A DNA stretch of 64,000 bases from Bacteroidaceae bacterium (GTDB lineage Bacteria > Bacteroidota > Bacteroidia > Bacteroidales > Bacteroidaceae), in NCBI GenBank assembly GCA_017536695.1, contig JAFXGX010000013.1:57676-121675 (forward strand), written 5' to 3'. Made by a program: the position numbers and the translations under genes. Shown here one piece after another: positions 28,355 to 37,768 of this stretch (its first letter is position 1; every line of letters begins with the position of its first letter). Below the pieces are notes generated by a model. The model was not told where the DNA came from and did no database searches. It worked only from the letters and a program-made list of their open reading frames with translations.

Positions 28355-30074
28355 TATAAACCTCTTCAACTATGCGCGTCGCGCAACGGTTGAGGTAAAT
28401 GTTGGTGGTGTAACTATCGGTTGCACCAATCCGGTCCGCGTCCAGTCCATGACAAATACAAGCACCATGGACACCGATGGCAGTGTGGAGCAGGTATTGC
28501 GCATAGTGGCAAAGGGCGGCGAGATTGTACGCCTTACAACGCAGGGTAACCGCGAGGCGGTCAACATGGGCGATATCAAGGCACAGCTCAAGGAACGCGG
28601 ATGCAATGTGCCCCTTGTGGCAGATGTGCATTTCAATGCGGCTGTAGCCGATACTGCTGCGATGTATGCCGACAAAGTACGTGTGAACCCGGGAAATTAT
28701 GTAGACCCCGCGAGGACATTCAAACAGCTGGAATATACTGATGCCGAATATGCCGATGAACTGAAACGTCTTCGCGAGCGTTTTGTGGCTTTTCTTGACA
28801 TCTGCAGGGCTCAGGGCCGTGCGGTACGTGTAGGAGTCAATCATGGTTCGCTCAGCGACCGCATCATGAGCCGCTATGGTGATACGCCGTCGGGAGTGGT
28901 CGAGTCGTGTATGGAGTTCCTTCGAATATGCCGTGATGAGAAGTTCGACAATGTGGTGGTATCGATAAAGACCAGCAATACCACGATGATGGTGACTACG
29001 GTGCGCCGTCTTGTGCGTGTCATGGCCGAGGAGGGTATTGCTTATCCTCTTCATCTTGGCGTTACCGAGGCGGGCGATGCCGAGGACGGCCGTATAAAGA
29101 GCGCCGTCGGTATCGGTGCTCTGCTTGCCGACGGCATCGGCGACACAGTGCGTGTATCGCTTGCCGAGGCTCCCGAGAATGAGATTCCTGTGGCCAAGGA
29201 GCTTGTCGAGTATGTAGCTCTGCGCAAGGACGCTCCCGCCATAGAGGCCGTTGCCGCTGCGGGCTTCAACTACGAAGAGCCTGTACGCCGCAGGACATGT
29301 GCATTCGGTATAATAGGTGGAGATAATGTTCCCGTTGTTGTGGGGGGCGAGGTTGAGGATAAGGATATCGCTTCCGATATTGCAGCGGACCTTGTGCCTG
29401 TTGTGAGCTTGGAGAATGCAAAGGATGCCAGGTTCATTGCTGTCACATACGGCGAACTTACCCCCGAGAACATCGCGAAGATAAGAGTGCTCAAGGATAT
29501 TGTCCTTGTTGCATCATCGGAGCATATGAACCCTGTGGGCGAGCTGCGCGCATTGGTGCATCGCCTGATGATTGAGGGCGTCGAGGCTCCTGTCATCATC
29601 CGCAGGGCATATGACGAGAGTTCCGTTGAGGCTCTGCGCATCAAGGCCTCGGCCGACCTCGGCGTGTTGCTCATCGACGGCCTTGCCGATGGTCTGTGGA
29701 TAGAGAATCCGGGAATGTCTGCTGCCGAGCTGAATGCGCTTGCATTCGGAATCCTTCAGGCAACACGTGCACGCATAAGCAAGACCGAGTATATCGCCTG
29801 TCCGGGTTGTGGGCGCACAATGTATGACCTCCAGGGAACCCTGGCACGCATCAAGGCCGCTACAGGGCATCTGAAAGGGCTCAAGATTGGTGTCATGGGC
29901 TGCATAGTGAACGGTCCGGGCGAGATGGCCGATGCCGATTACGGTTATGTAGGTGCTGCCCGAGGCAAGGTCTCTCTCTACCGCCGCAAGGAGTGTGTCG
30001 AGAAGAATATCCCCGAGGATGAGGCCATCGAACGGTTGTTGCAACTGATAGAGAATGACAAGAAGGTTTTATGA
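28335..30074 (+). CDS. ispG: 4-hydroxy-3-methylbut-2-en-1-yl diphosphate synthase
   Basis: [4Fe-4S] enzyme of the MEP isoprenoid pathway that reduces MEcPP to HMBPP. The 579 residues include the TIM barrel (VRVQSMTNTSTMDT, VADVHFN, VRVNPGNY) and a large insertion before the cluster domain, the long form typical of Bacteroidota, plants and Chlamydia. Cluster ligands are in ACPGCGRT (Cys489, Cys492) and MGCIVNGPGE (Cys523). I use the ATG at 28335, inside the end of purE, because the conserved sequence starts there. The stop codon is inside the terminator palindrome. Confidence 0.96.
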   Translation: MSTRQTDINLFNYARRATVEVNVGGVTIGCTNPVRVQSMTNTSTMDTDGSVEQVLRIVAKGGEIVRLTTQGNREAVNMGDIKAQLKERGCNVPLVADVHFNAAVADTAAMYADKVRVNPGNYVDPARTFKQLEYTDAEYADELKRLRERFVAFLDICRAQGRAVRVGVNHGSLSDRIMSRYGDTPSGVVESCMEFLRICRDEKFDNVVVSIKTSNTTMMVTTVRRLVRVMAEEGIAYPLHLGVTEAGDAEDGRIKSAVGIGALLADGIGDTVRVSLAEAPENEIPVAKELVEYVALRKDAPAIEAVAAAGFNYEEPVRRRTCAFGIIGGDNVPVVVGGEVEDKDIASDIAADLVPVVSLENAKDARFIAVTYGELTPENIAKIRVLKDIVLVASSEHMNPVGELRALVHRLMIEGVEAPVIIRRAYDESSVEALRIKASADLGVLLIDGLADGLWIENPGMSAAELNALAFGILQATRARISKTEYIACPGCGRTMYDLQGTLARIKAATGHLKGLKIGVMGCIVNGPGEMADADYGYVGAARGKVSLYRRKECVEKNIPEDEAIERLLQLIENDKKVL

Positions 30075-30112
30075 TACAAAAATAGCGGGCATGCCCGCTA
30101 TTTTTGTATCAT
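30071..30112. terminator. Perfect 42-bp palindrome between ispG and sigma gene
   Basis: Two 21-nt arms match without error; the T-rich flank of each arm provides a T run in either direction. It holds the ispG stop codon and lies 16 bp from the end of the convergent sigma gene, so it can serve both. Confidence 0.88.
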
Positions 30113-30128
30113 GTATCATGAACTTCTT

Positions 30129-30632
30129 TTATCTGTAATCCTTAAGCATCCTTTGCAGCTGCTGTCGCGTGAAGAATATCCGGCTCTTGACGGTACCCAG
30201 GGGCAACTCCAGCCTATCGGCGATTTCGCGGTACTTGAATCCCGAAATGTGCATGAGGAAAGGTATGCGGTAGTCGCGTGGCAGGCTGTGCACGACGCGG
30301 TAAATCTCCTTGCTGTCGTAGTTGTTCTCGGTGGTGTAGTTCTCGAACTCCCGCGGCTGGTTTATGTGGAACAGATTGTCGGTGTGGTCGACAAATGTCT
30401 GGTCGCGTACCTCCTTGCGGTAGTTGTTTATGAAGATGTTGCGCATAATGGTATATACCCATCCCTTGAAATTGGTGTCAGGGGTATATTTATCCATGTT
30501 GCCAAGCGCCTTCAATGACGTTTCCTGCAGTAAATCATTCGCCTCTTCCTTGTCTGCTGTCAGTTTGTAAGCAAATCGTTGTAGTTCCGACTGCACCTCA
30601 AGCAGGTCTCTCCTAAACTTTGCAGTATCCAC
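30129..30632 (-). CDS. ECF-type RNA polymerase sigma factor
   Basis: 167-residue sigma-70 family member with region 2 (FAYKLTADKEEANDLLQETSLKAL, NFKGWVYTIMRNIFINNYR) and region 4 (YREIADRLELPLGTVKSRIFFTRQQL). It belongs to a Bacteroidota group that usually begins with a short KFRxDLL helix. I therefore place the start at the GTG at 30632 (VDTAKF). The frame remains open up to a TTG at 30764 inside the AraC gene, but the extra 44 residues do not look like part of the family. No anti-sigma gene is adjacent. It lies 109 bp downstream of the AraC gene on the same strand. Confidence 0.85.
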   Translation of the reverse strand: MDTAKFRRDLLEVQSELQRFAYKLTADKEEANDLLQETSLKALGNMDKYTPDTNFKGWVYTIMRNIFINNYRKEVRDQTFVDHTDNLFHINQPREFENYTTENNYDSKEIYRVVHSLPRDYRIPFLMHISGFKYREIADRLELPLGTVKSRIFFTRQQLQRMLKDYR

Positions 30633-30741
30633 CCGGTATATGTTTAATTGTTGTACACCGCATTTCTTGCAGTGTATGTCTACATAACAGACAAGGATAC
30701 CGTTTTGTTCTTTGGGTTCAGGATTTTTTTGTTGTTTGGGC

Positions 30742-31107
30742 TTATTCGCCTTCCTTCTTGACAAATCTCTCTTTCATGTATTCGCTCGGAGTTTTGCCGT
30801 ACTCGGCCTTGAAACAGCGCCTGAACGAGAAGGCGTTGTTGAAACCGCACTCTTTTGCAAGCTCTCCTATGGTGGCGTTGGGGCGTTCGCTCTTCAACTT
30901 GATGAAATGTGCCAGTCGCAGCTTGTTTAGCAGGGTTGAGAATGTCATCCCCAGTTCCTTGTTGACGAACCGTGACGCATAGCTGCGGTTAGTGCCTAAA
31001 TCGGCGGCGAACTGCCCGATTGTATAGTCCTTATTGGTAAAGAATGGCGGGTTATTGCCCAATAACGTCAGATACCTTTTCCTGATTATGTCTGTTACAT
31101 CTGCCAT
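30742..31107 (-). CDS. Small AraC-type transcriptional regulator
   Basis: 121 residues that are essentially only an AraC/XylS DNA-binding domain: the first helix-turn-helix (YTIGQFAADLGTNRSYASRFVNKELG) and the second with the family signature ECGFNNAFSFRRCFKAEYGKTPSEY. There is no sensor domain. The upstream region contains a pair of direct repeats also found before the first surface-protein gene at 33830. Autoregulation and control of that gene are inferred. Confidence 0.88.
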   Translation of the reverse strand: MADVTDIIRKRYLTLLGNNPPFFTNKDYTIGQFAADLGTNRSYASRFVNKELGMTFSTLLNKLRLAHFIKLKSERPNATIGELAKECGFNNAFSFRRCFKAEYGKTPSEYMKERFVKKEGE

Positions 31108-31135
31108 AAGCCGTTGCGTCTTCTTGTTTGCGCAA

Positions 31136-31143
31136 CAAAATTG
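31136..31143 (-). promoter_or_regulatory. Candidate -7 element of AraC/sigma genes
   Basis: CAATTTTG on the minus strand, one mismatch to TAnnTTTG, 28 bp before the AraC start. It is placed mainly because its distance to the upstream direct repeats equals that seen at 33764. Confidence 0.4.
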
Positions 31144-31161
31144 CCAAGAAAAGGCATATTA

Positions 31162-31194
31162 TTTTTTCACTCAAAAGTCTCTGTTTTTCACTTG
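31162..31194 (-). promoter_or_regulatory. Candidate operator, two direct repeats 21 bp apart
   Basis: On the minus strand AAGTGAAAAACAG and GAGTGAAAAAATA, with their GTG triplets at 31191 and 31170. The proximal one is 27 bp from the candidate -7 element. Spacing and distance are identical to those at 33711-33747. Confidence 0.5.
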
Positions 31195-31253
31195 AAGGAC
31201 ATTTTAAGGAAAAACGGCGGCTTTTGTAGACATGTATTATGCAACGACCGGAA

Positions 31254-33596
31254 TCATTGTCCTCTCCTGTATTCTGTAGGCGTGATGCCGAATTCGCTCT
31301 TGAAAGTGCGACTGAAGTAGCTGGGGGTCTCGAAACCGCATACAGCCTGGATTTCGCCCATTGACATTCCGCTGTTCCTGAGCAGGTATTTTGCCCTCGC
31401 CAGTTTCCTTTGGCGTATATAATTGGTTGTCGTGTTGCCTGTTATGCTGTTTATCTTGCGATTGAGTGTGGTAACGCTCATTATCATGTGTGCGGCCAGC
31501 ATGGCTGCGTTGAGGTTGCAGTCCATTATATTCTCGCGTATATATTCATTGATTTCCTTAATGAACTCCTGTTCGCTCTTGTTTATTCCTTTGATTGTCT
31601 CGCAATTGTCTATCTTGTCGGCCTCCTCAATCTGTTTGCTGTACTTGTTCTTAAGAATCTCTCTCTGCTCGATAAGCTTGCGCACCATCATGAGAAGTTC
31701 ATCGGGAATGAACGGCTTTCCAAGGTATACCTCGGCTCCTGCGTCAAGACCAATGAGGCGGTCGTTGTTCTCGGTGCGCGCCGATACCACGATTATTGGT
31801 ATGTGGTTTGTGTTTTCATCTGCTCTTATGTTCTTGATGAGCTCTATGCCGTCCATCTGAGGCATCATTATGTCAGTAATGATTAGCTGTGGCTGTTTCC
31901 GTGCGATTGTTTCCATGGCTTCTTTGCCGTTCTCGGCCCAGTGGTAGCAGTATCCCTCATTCTTGAGCATCTGTGTTATCAGCAGGGCTACATCCTCGTC
32001 ATCCTCGGCAACGAGCACGTATTCGTGCAAGTCACCCCCCCATATCTGTAAATCGCTGTTTTTCAGCGTGTTATCTTTAGGGGTTTGGGCGCTTCCGTTT
32101 TTTGAAAGCTCGTTTATCTCCACATTTACCCTTTCGCCACGGTTATATTCTATCATCTCGTTTACCAAGGTGAGCAGTTCATCGCTCTTGCGGGTTACAG
32201 CGCTGAACTCCTTCTGTGCAAGGTCGTTGCCGGTCGGGATGAACCGTTTCAGTTCATGCATCATACCTGTTATTACGGTAAGCGGTGTACGTAGTTGGTG
32301 GGTAATGCCGCGGTAGAATTCCTGTCGCTCATGGTTTGTCCTTTCAAGCAATCTGTTGGCTCTCTTGCGGTCCTGAACCGAGCGTATCAAAGCGATGACA
32401 GCCACCAGTATGAGCAGCAGGATTATGGTGCAGCTCCATATTACCATGTTGCGTATCTCCTTCTCATGTTCAGCATCGGCAATTGCCTTTTCTACCTCCT
32501 CTTTTCTCTTGTTGACCTCGTAGTTCACACGCATGTTCTGCGTGTATACGCGGTCCTCTTCAAGGTCAGCGCTGTCCTTGTAGGCGGCAGACAGTCTTGT
32601 GCTCTCAAGGGCTTTGCGGTATTCTCCGCGCATCTCATGAATTGCCGCCTGCTGATAGTAGAGATTGCTCAAGCGCCATTTTGCTCCGATTCTCTGTGCT
32701 GCTTCCAATGCTTCATCGTTGTAGCGCTGCGCCTCAGCAATGTTCCCCTCTTTTATGTTGAGCCGTCCCAATGCTATGCAGGAGTTCAGCCAGTGCCATA
32801 CATCCTTGCTCTGTAATCCAAGCTCATAGCTTTTCAGATAGTTGTCTCTTGCCGCCGTGAGATTACTCTCGGTCTCGTCAAGATTTCCGATGTTCAGATA
32901 GCAGAGGCTTATGCCGATGCGGTTGTCGGCTTCAATGTTCTTCTGCATCGACCGGTTGTAGTATATGCGTGCCGAATCAATGTCGTCGTTCCTCTCCTTT
33001 ATGGCACCGATGTTCGCATAGTTTATCGCCTGTCCGGTTGCACTGCCGAGTTCTTCCTCGCCTTTGAGCGCGCGACGGAACATCTCCTCAGCCACTTCGT
33101 CGTTGCCTAAGGAGAGCATCACATTCCCCAGACCGTTGAGTGTGCGTACCCTGTTCTTGCGCGATATATATGAGGTGTCTCCGCTTGTCTTGTCGCAAAG
33201 TTCCAATGCCCTATAATGGTATACGCTTGCCTCTTCAAGTTCCCCAATTCTTCTGAAATTCGTGCCTTGGTTGTTCAGCGCGATAATCATTTGCAGTGTA
33301 TCCTCTATCTCCTTCGCTATTCTCAGACATGTTTCGTGTACTACTACTGCAGAGTCAAAATGGGACCTGTTCCGTAGCGTGCTGCCCAGTTTCTGCCTTA
33401 AAATCAGTGCTGCTCTCTTCTCCTTCAAGGAGTCGAAACGTGCAATGTGACTCTTGAGCCTCTCGACATCGTTGACGCTGTCGGCAATGGCTGTAGCCTC
33501 GTGGCATAGTGTCTCCTTGCTCTCATGTACCTCTTTGTCGCATGAGCCCAATGCGATAATTATGGCAATTGCCGTAATGGTAAAGTAGTTTTTCAT
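31254..33596 (-). CDS. TPR-HisKA-REC-AraC hybrid regulator lacking a HATPase domain
   Basis: 780-residue membrane regulator. Order: N-terminal hydrophobic segment ending in a possible lipobox (ALGSC, Cys near residue 19), tetratricopeptide repeats (about 90-370), a transmembrane helix (about 393-415, IWSCTIILLLILVAVIALI), a HisKA dimerisation helix with the phospho-acceptor motif ITHQLRTPLTVI (His433), a receiver domain (LVAEDDEDVALL, phospho-acceptor Asp575 in ITDIMMPQMDG, Lys in GKPF), and an AraC-type C-terminal DNA-binding domain ending FSRTFKSEFGITPTEYRR. About 60 residues separate HisKA from REC, so the N, G1, F and G2 boxes of the kinase ATPase are absent. It is divergent from the surface-protein gene at 33830. 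A -7 element, TACATTTG, is at 33626-33619. Confidence 0.88.
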   Translation of the reverse strand: MKNYFTITAIAIIIALGSCDKEVHESKETLCHEATAIADSVNDVERLKSHIARFDSLKEKRAALILRQKLGSTLRNRSHFDSAVVVHETCLRIAKEIEDTLQMIIALNNQGTNFRRIGELEEASVYHYRALELCDKTSGDTSYISRKNRVRTLNGLGNVMLSLGNDEVAEEMFRRALKGEEELGSATGQAINYANIGAIKERNDDIDSARIYYNRSMQKNIEADNRIGISLCYLNIGNLDETESNLTAARDNYLKSYELGLQSKDVWHWLNSCIALGRLNIKEGNIAEAQRYNDEALEAAQRIGAKWRLSNLYYQQAAIHEMRGEYRKALESTRLSAAYKDSADLEEDRVYTQNMRVNYEVNKRKEEVEKAIADAEHEKEIRNMVIWSCTIILLLILVAVIALIRSVQDRKRANRLLERTNHERQEFYRGITHQLRTPLTVITGMMHELKRFIPTGNDLAQKEFSAVTRKSDELLTLVNEMIEYNRGERVNVEINELSKNGSAQTPKDNTLKNSDLQIWGGDLHEYVLVAEDDEDVALLITQMLKNEGYCYHWAENGKEAMETIARKQPQLIITDIMMPQMDGIELIKNIRADENTNHIPIIVVSARTENNDRLIGLDAGAEVYLGKPFIPDELLMMVRKLIEQREILKNKYSKQIEEADKIDNCETIKGINKSEQEFIKEINEYIRENIMDCNLNAAMLAAHMIMSVTTLNRKINSITGNTTTNYIRQRKLARAKYLLRNSGMSMGEIQAVCGFETPSYFSRTFKSEFGITPTEYRRGQ

Positions 33597-33618
33597 GCTG
33601 TTTGTCCTTCGTGTATCA

Positions 33619-33626
33619 CAAATGTA
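33619..33626 (-). promoter_or_regulatory. -7 element of hybrid regulator gene
   Basis: TACATTTG on the minus strand, 23 bp before the ATG at 33596; perfect TAnnTTTG match, no clear -33 box. Confidence 0.5.
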
Positions 33627-33710
33627 ACCAAAAACTGTTCATATTCAGCTATAAATTCGTGCAGGAGTGTAGAATTTTATGTATTGTGCCTTTGTTGGAC
33701 GGTTTTGTTC

Positions 33711-33747
33711 TTTTAGTTAAAAACAATGTCTTTTAAGTGAAAAAACA
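33711..33747 (+). promoter_or_regulatory. Candidate operator, two direct repeats 21 bp apart
   Basis: TTTTAGTTAAAAACA and TTTTAAGTGAAAAAACA, aligned at G33716 and G33737. The proximal repeat is 27 bp from the -7 element at 33764 and takes the place of a missing -33 box, as expected for an activator-dependent promoter. A further TAGTGAAAAAATG lies at 33775-33787. Confidence 0.5.
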
Positions 33748-33763
33748 TTTTGTCGGCTCAAGG

Positions 33764-33771
33764 TAGATTTG
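33764..33771 (+). promoter_or_regulatory. -7 element of surface-protein gene at 33830
   Basis: TAGATTTG, a perfect TAnnTTTG match, about 58 bp before the ATG. There is no TTTG at the normal distance, which suggests that activation is needed. Confidence 0.6.
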
Positions 33772-33829
33772 CATTAGTGAAAAAATGCAAAAGAAAACAT
33801 TACATAATCTTTTTAAATCAATTTGTGTT

Positions 33830-36800
33830 ATGAGAAAACAGTTGTTAACCATGTTGCTTATGATGGTCGGGATGACCTCATTGGCACAGAGCGGCTGGAG
33901 TGACCCGTCGGGCAACTACCAGGAGCAGACTGTTGTGTATGTGACCGTTGATTGCGGTGACTACGACATCTACTCAAGTGTTACCGAACCTCAGGTGGCC
34001 GCTTTTATCGGTGGTGAAATCCGTGCATTGGCCACATCGTACCTGTCGCTCGGTAACTACAAGGTCTTTGCATTGAGAGTCGGCGGCGAGAGCACCGACA
34101 ATGGCAGTGTCATTGATTTCAAGTTCTATGACCCTGTGAGCGGTCTTATCTATCCTCTTGAAATGACCGATGAGCAGTACGAAGCAGCCGAGATTACCTA
34201 TCAGGGCGATTACACCTATCAGGAGGACCAGAGCATCAAACTCTTTATCGGTTCTGCAACCCCCGCCAATGAGATGAGATTTACCTACTATGATATGGAA
34301 CATGGCAGCATCTTCATGAATGTGGGCGATGTGATGACCATTGAGGACGGTGGCTCTATTGAATATCTCTTCGTCAGCCCTACCAATGGCGAGGAGATAC
34401 CGGCAACAACCCCTGAGGTTACTCTTGAGTGGGACCTCACTTCTGCATCGCAGTATGTTTCAATTAAGGAGAATGTCATTAAGGCCCTCAATTCAACTCC
34501 TAATGATGGCATTAATGTAACTGCCCGTGCAGGTAGTCTTGAGATGCCTGTCAAGATCTTAATTTATCAGCCGGTAACAGAGATTGCAATTGAGAATGCC
34601 GATATCTATCTTGGTGTAGGCCGCTTCGTTCCCGATGTGGTTTATAACAATGGCGAGTCCTATCCAACAACTCCGGGTGTTACATTCAGCGTTGAGAATG
34701 AGAAGGTTGTCCAGATTGTCGGCGGTACCACAATTGTTCCGGTAGCAAAAGGTTCGGTTACTGTAACTGCTGTTGCCGATGACGACCCCGAAGTTACTAC
34801 AACATTCCAGGTGAATGTGCTTTCTGCCCTTCAAGAGTTTACTTATAAAGGTGAAATAGAGTTTACTATATATGATGAGAACTCCAAGAACATGATGGGT
34901 TCCGTCAATCCGCCGATATTCCAATGGAAGTATGATGACAGCGGTGCACCGGTGGTTGAACCTAATGAGGAGTATACAATAGCCTCAGAAGATGAGTCGG
35001 TTGTTCTTGTAGAGTATGACGATACAGGCACAAAGCTCGTTGCTGTTACAGCTGTAAAGAAGGGTGAAACAAACCTTGTGTTCACAAGTAAGTACGACCC
35101 CACAATGAGTGTAAAGGTAAGGACCGTAATCAGGCAGGCTGTATATGGAGTGAACTTCCTGACAGTCAATGGCGAGAATGTGAGCGGTGCAGAGACCCGT
35201 CCTATGGCCGATGTATATGTAAACGAGACTGTTACTGTGGTTGCAGAGCTCAACCCGGCAGATGCCGATTATACCGATTTCTCATTCCGTTTCGTTACAT
35301 CAGACGGTATGGAAATCCCGACTGAAAGGATTGGGGTAGAAACTGTAAGCACAAAGATTTCCGGCGGACAGTGCATAATGGACTTCGTGTTCAATACAAT
35401 ACCTGATGTAGAGGTATGCATTGAGGCCCAGGCCGATGGCATGAGGTCCGATAATGTGCTCCTTAATGTATACAACAGGGTGGAGAACATTGATGTATCA
35501 TTGCTGAATGAGTACTGGATTGACAGCGACGGAGATATCTTCGATTTCAAGTATGCGGTTGCTCCCGGCAATGTGAAGAATGAGGAGTTCACAGTTGAAT
35601 CTTCAAATCCAAGTGTTGCAGAGATTATAAAGAGCCTGGATGCAGGTATATACCAGTTGCATGCGTATGCTCCCGGTGAAGTGACATTCACTTTCAAAAG
35701 CGATGAAAACCCCGATGTGGCAGTTGAATATTCTACCGTTATCAAGCGCACACCTACCGGCGTGAAGATAACAAGCATTGCCGGTCAGGAGCCCAGCCCC
35801 AACGGTATGACAGTTGCTGTAGGCCAGCAGATTGAGGCTGTTGCCGCTGTTGATCCCAGCGACGCAACAATAGAGTCGTTCGTTATGTCAATTGTAAACG
35901 GCGATGGCATGCCGATTGGTGAAGCAGAGGTTGAAATTGATGAGGTTGCACTCAACGACGCTAAGACCGAATGTAGCATTACATTCCGCTTCGTTACTGT
36001 GCCTCAGGATCGTGTATTTGTCAAGGCTGCTGTAAACGAGACCATTACCGACCAAGTTAATCTGATTGTAGTACAGTCGGTCAATGAGATCCAGTTGTCC
36101 GAGACAGAGAAGACAATATGGTTCGGCAACGAGCAGATTGAATTCTCAATCACCGCAACAGCTCTCCCCGAGGATGCGACAAACAAGAATATCACTGTAG
36201 AGGTTGATGATAATCTTGTTGTTGAGTATTTGGGTATAGGCGTGGTTACAGGTATGCATAACTTCCGCACAATGAACAAGGGTACTGCTACCATCACCTT
36301 TAAAAGCGTGGATAATCCGTCAGTAGTTGCAAAATGCGTTGTGAATGTAAAGAAAAAAGTGACTGAAATTTCCTTCGATGGTTTTAACGAACCGCTATAC
36401 AACGACGGCGTTGCACGCGAGGTTGCACTGACATTCTGGCCCGAGGATGCTGATTTCGATGCAAGTGCATTGAGCGTAAGGATAGAGAGTACACAGTTCA
36501 GCTTCCCCGGACATTGGAGCGTTGTCGAGGTAGAACAAGGTGAGGTTTCAGGCAATAGCATAGCATTCGAGTTCACTCCAATGGCACTCTGCCAGAATTC
36601 AAATGTGATATTTGAGTATGATGCAGCCAGCGTTGAGGGTGATTCTGAGATGCTTACAACCAGCGGTATGGTAAGCGTTATGGAAAAACTTACACTTGAG
36701 GGCGGTTGGAGTTGGATATCTTTGACATCGGCAATGTTTGCCCCCGAGGCAATTAAGGATGGCTTTGTGGAGGCGCGTAGCCGCACCGACCTTGTCTTCA

Positions 36801-37714
36801 ACGATGTAAAATGGGGTCCCTTCGGTTCTCTGACAATGTTTGACCAGACCCAGGCATACAAGATAAAGATGCAGGATGATATTGAGCCTGTTACAGTATA
36901 TGCCGACCTTGAAGGTGTCATGAGCTATGACGGCGCTATCGAGAGCAAGGAGTTCATCAAGGGTTGGAACTGGGTATCTTATCCCTATGAGTATCGCTAC
37001 CCGGTTGAGGATATCTTCAATGCTGCAAACTTTGCCGAGGGTGACATTATCCTCTCAAAGAACGACGGCTTCGTTACATTGACCGACGGTGCTTGGGTTG
37101 GTACACTCAACGAGCTCCTCCCCAACGAGGGTTACATGATATATACAGCAAACGCATTTACTTGCGAGATGCCTAATCGCTTCTCTCTTGAGCAGGGTGA
37201 GTTTGAAGTTTCCGCCGGAACTGAAATTCCTGCTCCGGCCGGTGTTGCAGCAAGAGAGCGCAGTGTATGGGTTTATGACGGCAGCAAGTTCGCCAACTCT
37301 ATGGCTGTGATTGCCAAGGTGGAGATTGAGAATTGCGAGGATTACACAATCGGCGCATTCGTTGGCGACGAGTGCCGTGGCGAGGGTCGCTTCATTAATG
37401 GCCTTGCGTTCATTTCTGTTGCCGGCGAGGCCGATGAGAATGTAACATTCCGCTTATATAATAAGGTATCGGGCGAATTCATTGACCTTGACCGTGAACT
37501 TCAGTTCTCAGGAATGGCCGGTTCTGTAAAGGCTCCTGTTACCATGGGTACAATCGAGGGTACAACAGGCATTGACAATGTGAAAGGTGAAAACGGAAAT
37601 GTGAAAGCTATCTATGACATTTCGGGCCGCAAGGTAGAGCAGATGACCGAGGGTATCTATGTAATAAAGGTACGCGAGGGCGACAAGATTGTAACAAAGA
37701 AAGTACGTAAATAA
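33830..37714 (+). CDS. Large secreted Ig-like (Big_2-type) protein with T9SS-like C-terminal sorting domain
   Basis: 1,294 residues. A signal peptide (MRKQLLTMLLMMVGMTSLAQ) is followed by an N-terminal module with AAFIGGEIRALA, a long array of bacterial Ig-like units with recurring patterns such as VTVTAVADDDPEVTTTFQVNV and ELNPADADYTDFSF (about residues 230-960), two GWxW segments (GGWSWISL and KGWNWVSYPY, about 965-1140), a second module with GAFVGDECRGEG, and a C-terminal YDISGRKVEQMTEGIYVIKV...KKVRK of the T9SS type A sorting kind. The start is the ATG at 33830, because an upstream in-frame ATG (33785) would mask the signal peptide. Probable cell-surface adhesin or matrix protein; the partner is unknown. 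Confidence 0.85.
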   Translation: MRKQLLTMLLMMVGMTSLAQSGWSDPSGNYQEQTVVYVTVDCGDYDIYSSVTEPQVAAFIGGEIRALATSYLSLGNYKVFALRVGGESTDNGSVIDFKFYDPVSGLIYPLEMTDEQYEAAEITYQGDYTYQEDQSIKLFIGSATPANEMRFTYYDMEHGSIFMNVGDVMTIEDGGSIEYLFVSPTNGEEIPATTPEVTLEWDLTSASQYVSIKENVIKALNSTPNDGINVTARAGSLEMPVKILIYQPVTEIAIENADIYLGVGRFVPDVVYNNGESYPTTPGVTFSVENEKVVQIVGGTTIVPVAKGSVTVTAVADDDPEVTTTFQVNVLSALQEFTYKGEIEFTIYDENSKNMMGSVNPPIFQWKYDDSGAPVVEPNEEYTIASEDESVVLVEYDDTGTKLVAVTAVKKGETNLVFTSKYDPTMSVKVRTVIRQAVYGVNFLTVNGENVSGAETRPMADVYVNETVTVVAELNPADADYTDFSFRFVTSDGMEIPTERIGVETVSTKISGGQCIMDFVFNTIPDVEVCIEAQADGMRSDNVLLNVYNRVENIDVSLLNEYWIDSDGDIFDFKYAVAPGNVKNEEFTVESSNPSVAEIIKSLDAGIYQLHAYAPGEVTFTFKSDENPDVAVEYSTVIKRTPTGVKITSIAGQEPSPNGMTVAVGQQIEAVAAVDPSDATIESFVMSIVNGDGMPIGEAEVEIDEVALNDAKTECSITFRFVTVPQDRVFVKAAVNETITDQVNLIVVQSVNEIQLSETEKTIWFGNEQIEFSITATALPEDATNKNITVEVDDNLVVEYLGIGVVTGMHNFRTMNKGTATITFKSVDNPSVVAKCVVNVKKKVTEISFDGFNEPLYNDGVAREVALTFWPEDADFDASALSVRIESTQFSFPGHWSVVEVEQGEVSGNSIAFEFTPMALCQNSNVIFEYDAASVEGDSEMLTTSGMVSVMEKLTLEGGWSWISLTSAMFAPEAIKDGFVEARSRTDLVFNDVKWGPFGSLTMFDQTQAYKIKMQDDIEPVTVYADLEGVMSYDGAIESKEFIKGWNWVSYPYEYRYPVEDIFNAANFAEGDIILSKNDGFVTLTDGAWVGTLNELLPNEGYMIYTANAFTCEMPNRFSLEQGEFEVSAGTEIPAPAGVAARERSVWVYDGSKFANSMAVIAKVEIENCEDYTIGAFVGDECRGEGRFINGLAFISVAGEADENVTFRLYNKVSGEFIDLDRELQFSGMAGSVKAPVTMGTIEGTTGIDNVKGENGNVKAIYDISGRKVEQMTEGIYVIKVREGDKIVTKKVRK

Positions 37715-37722
37715 ACTTAAAG

Positions 37723-37768
37723 AACAATGGTTCCTCTCCCCGTAACAGGGGAGGGGAGCACCATTGTT
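37723..37768 (+). terminator. Terminator after the 33830 gene
   Basis: AACAATGG pairs with CCATTGTT, extended inward by TTCCTCTCCCC against a GGGGAGGGGAG stretch, loop about 6 nt. It lacks a strong T run, so read-through is possible. Confidence 0.65.

Noticed and set aside
30633..30764. N-terminal extension of the ECF sigma factor with a CKKCG motif
   Set aside because: It would need a TTG start inside the AraC gene, and related sigma factors begin at the position of the GTG at 30632. The two cysteines may be chance.
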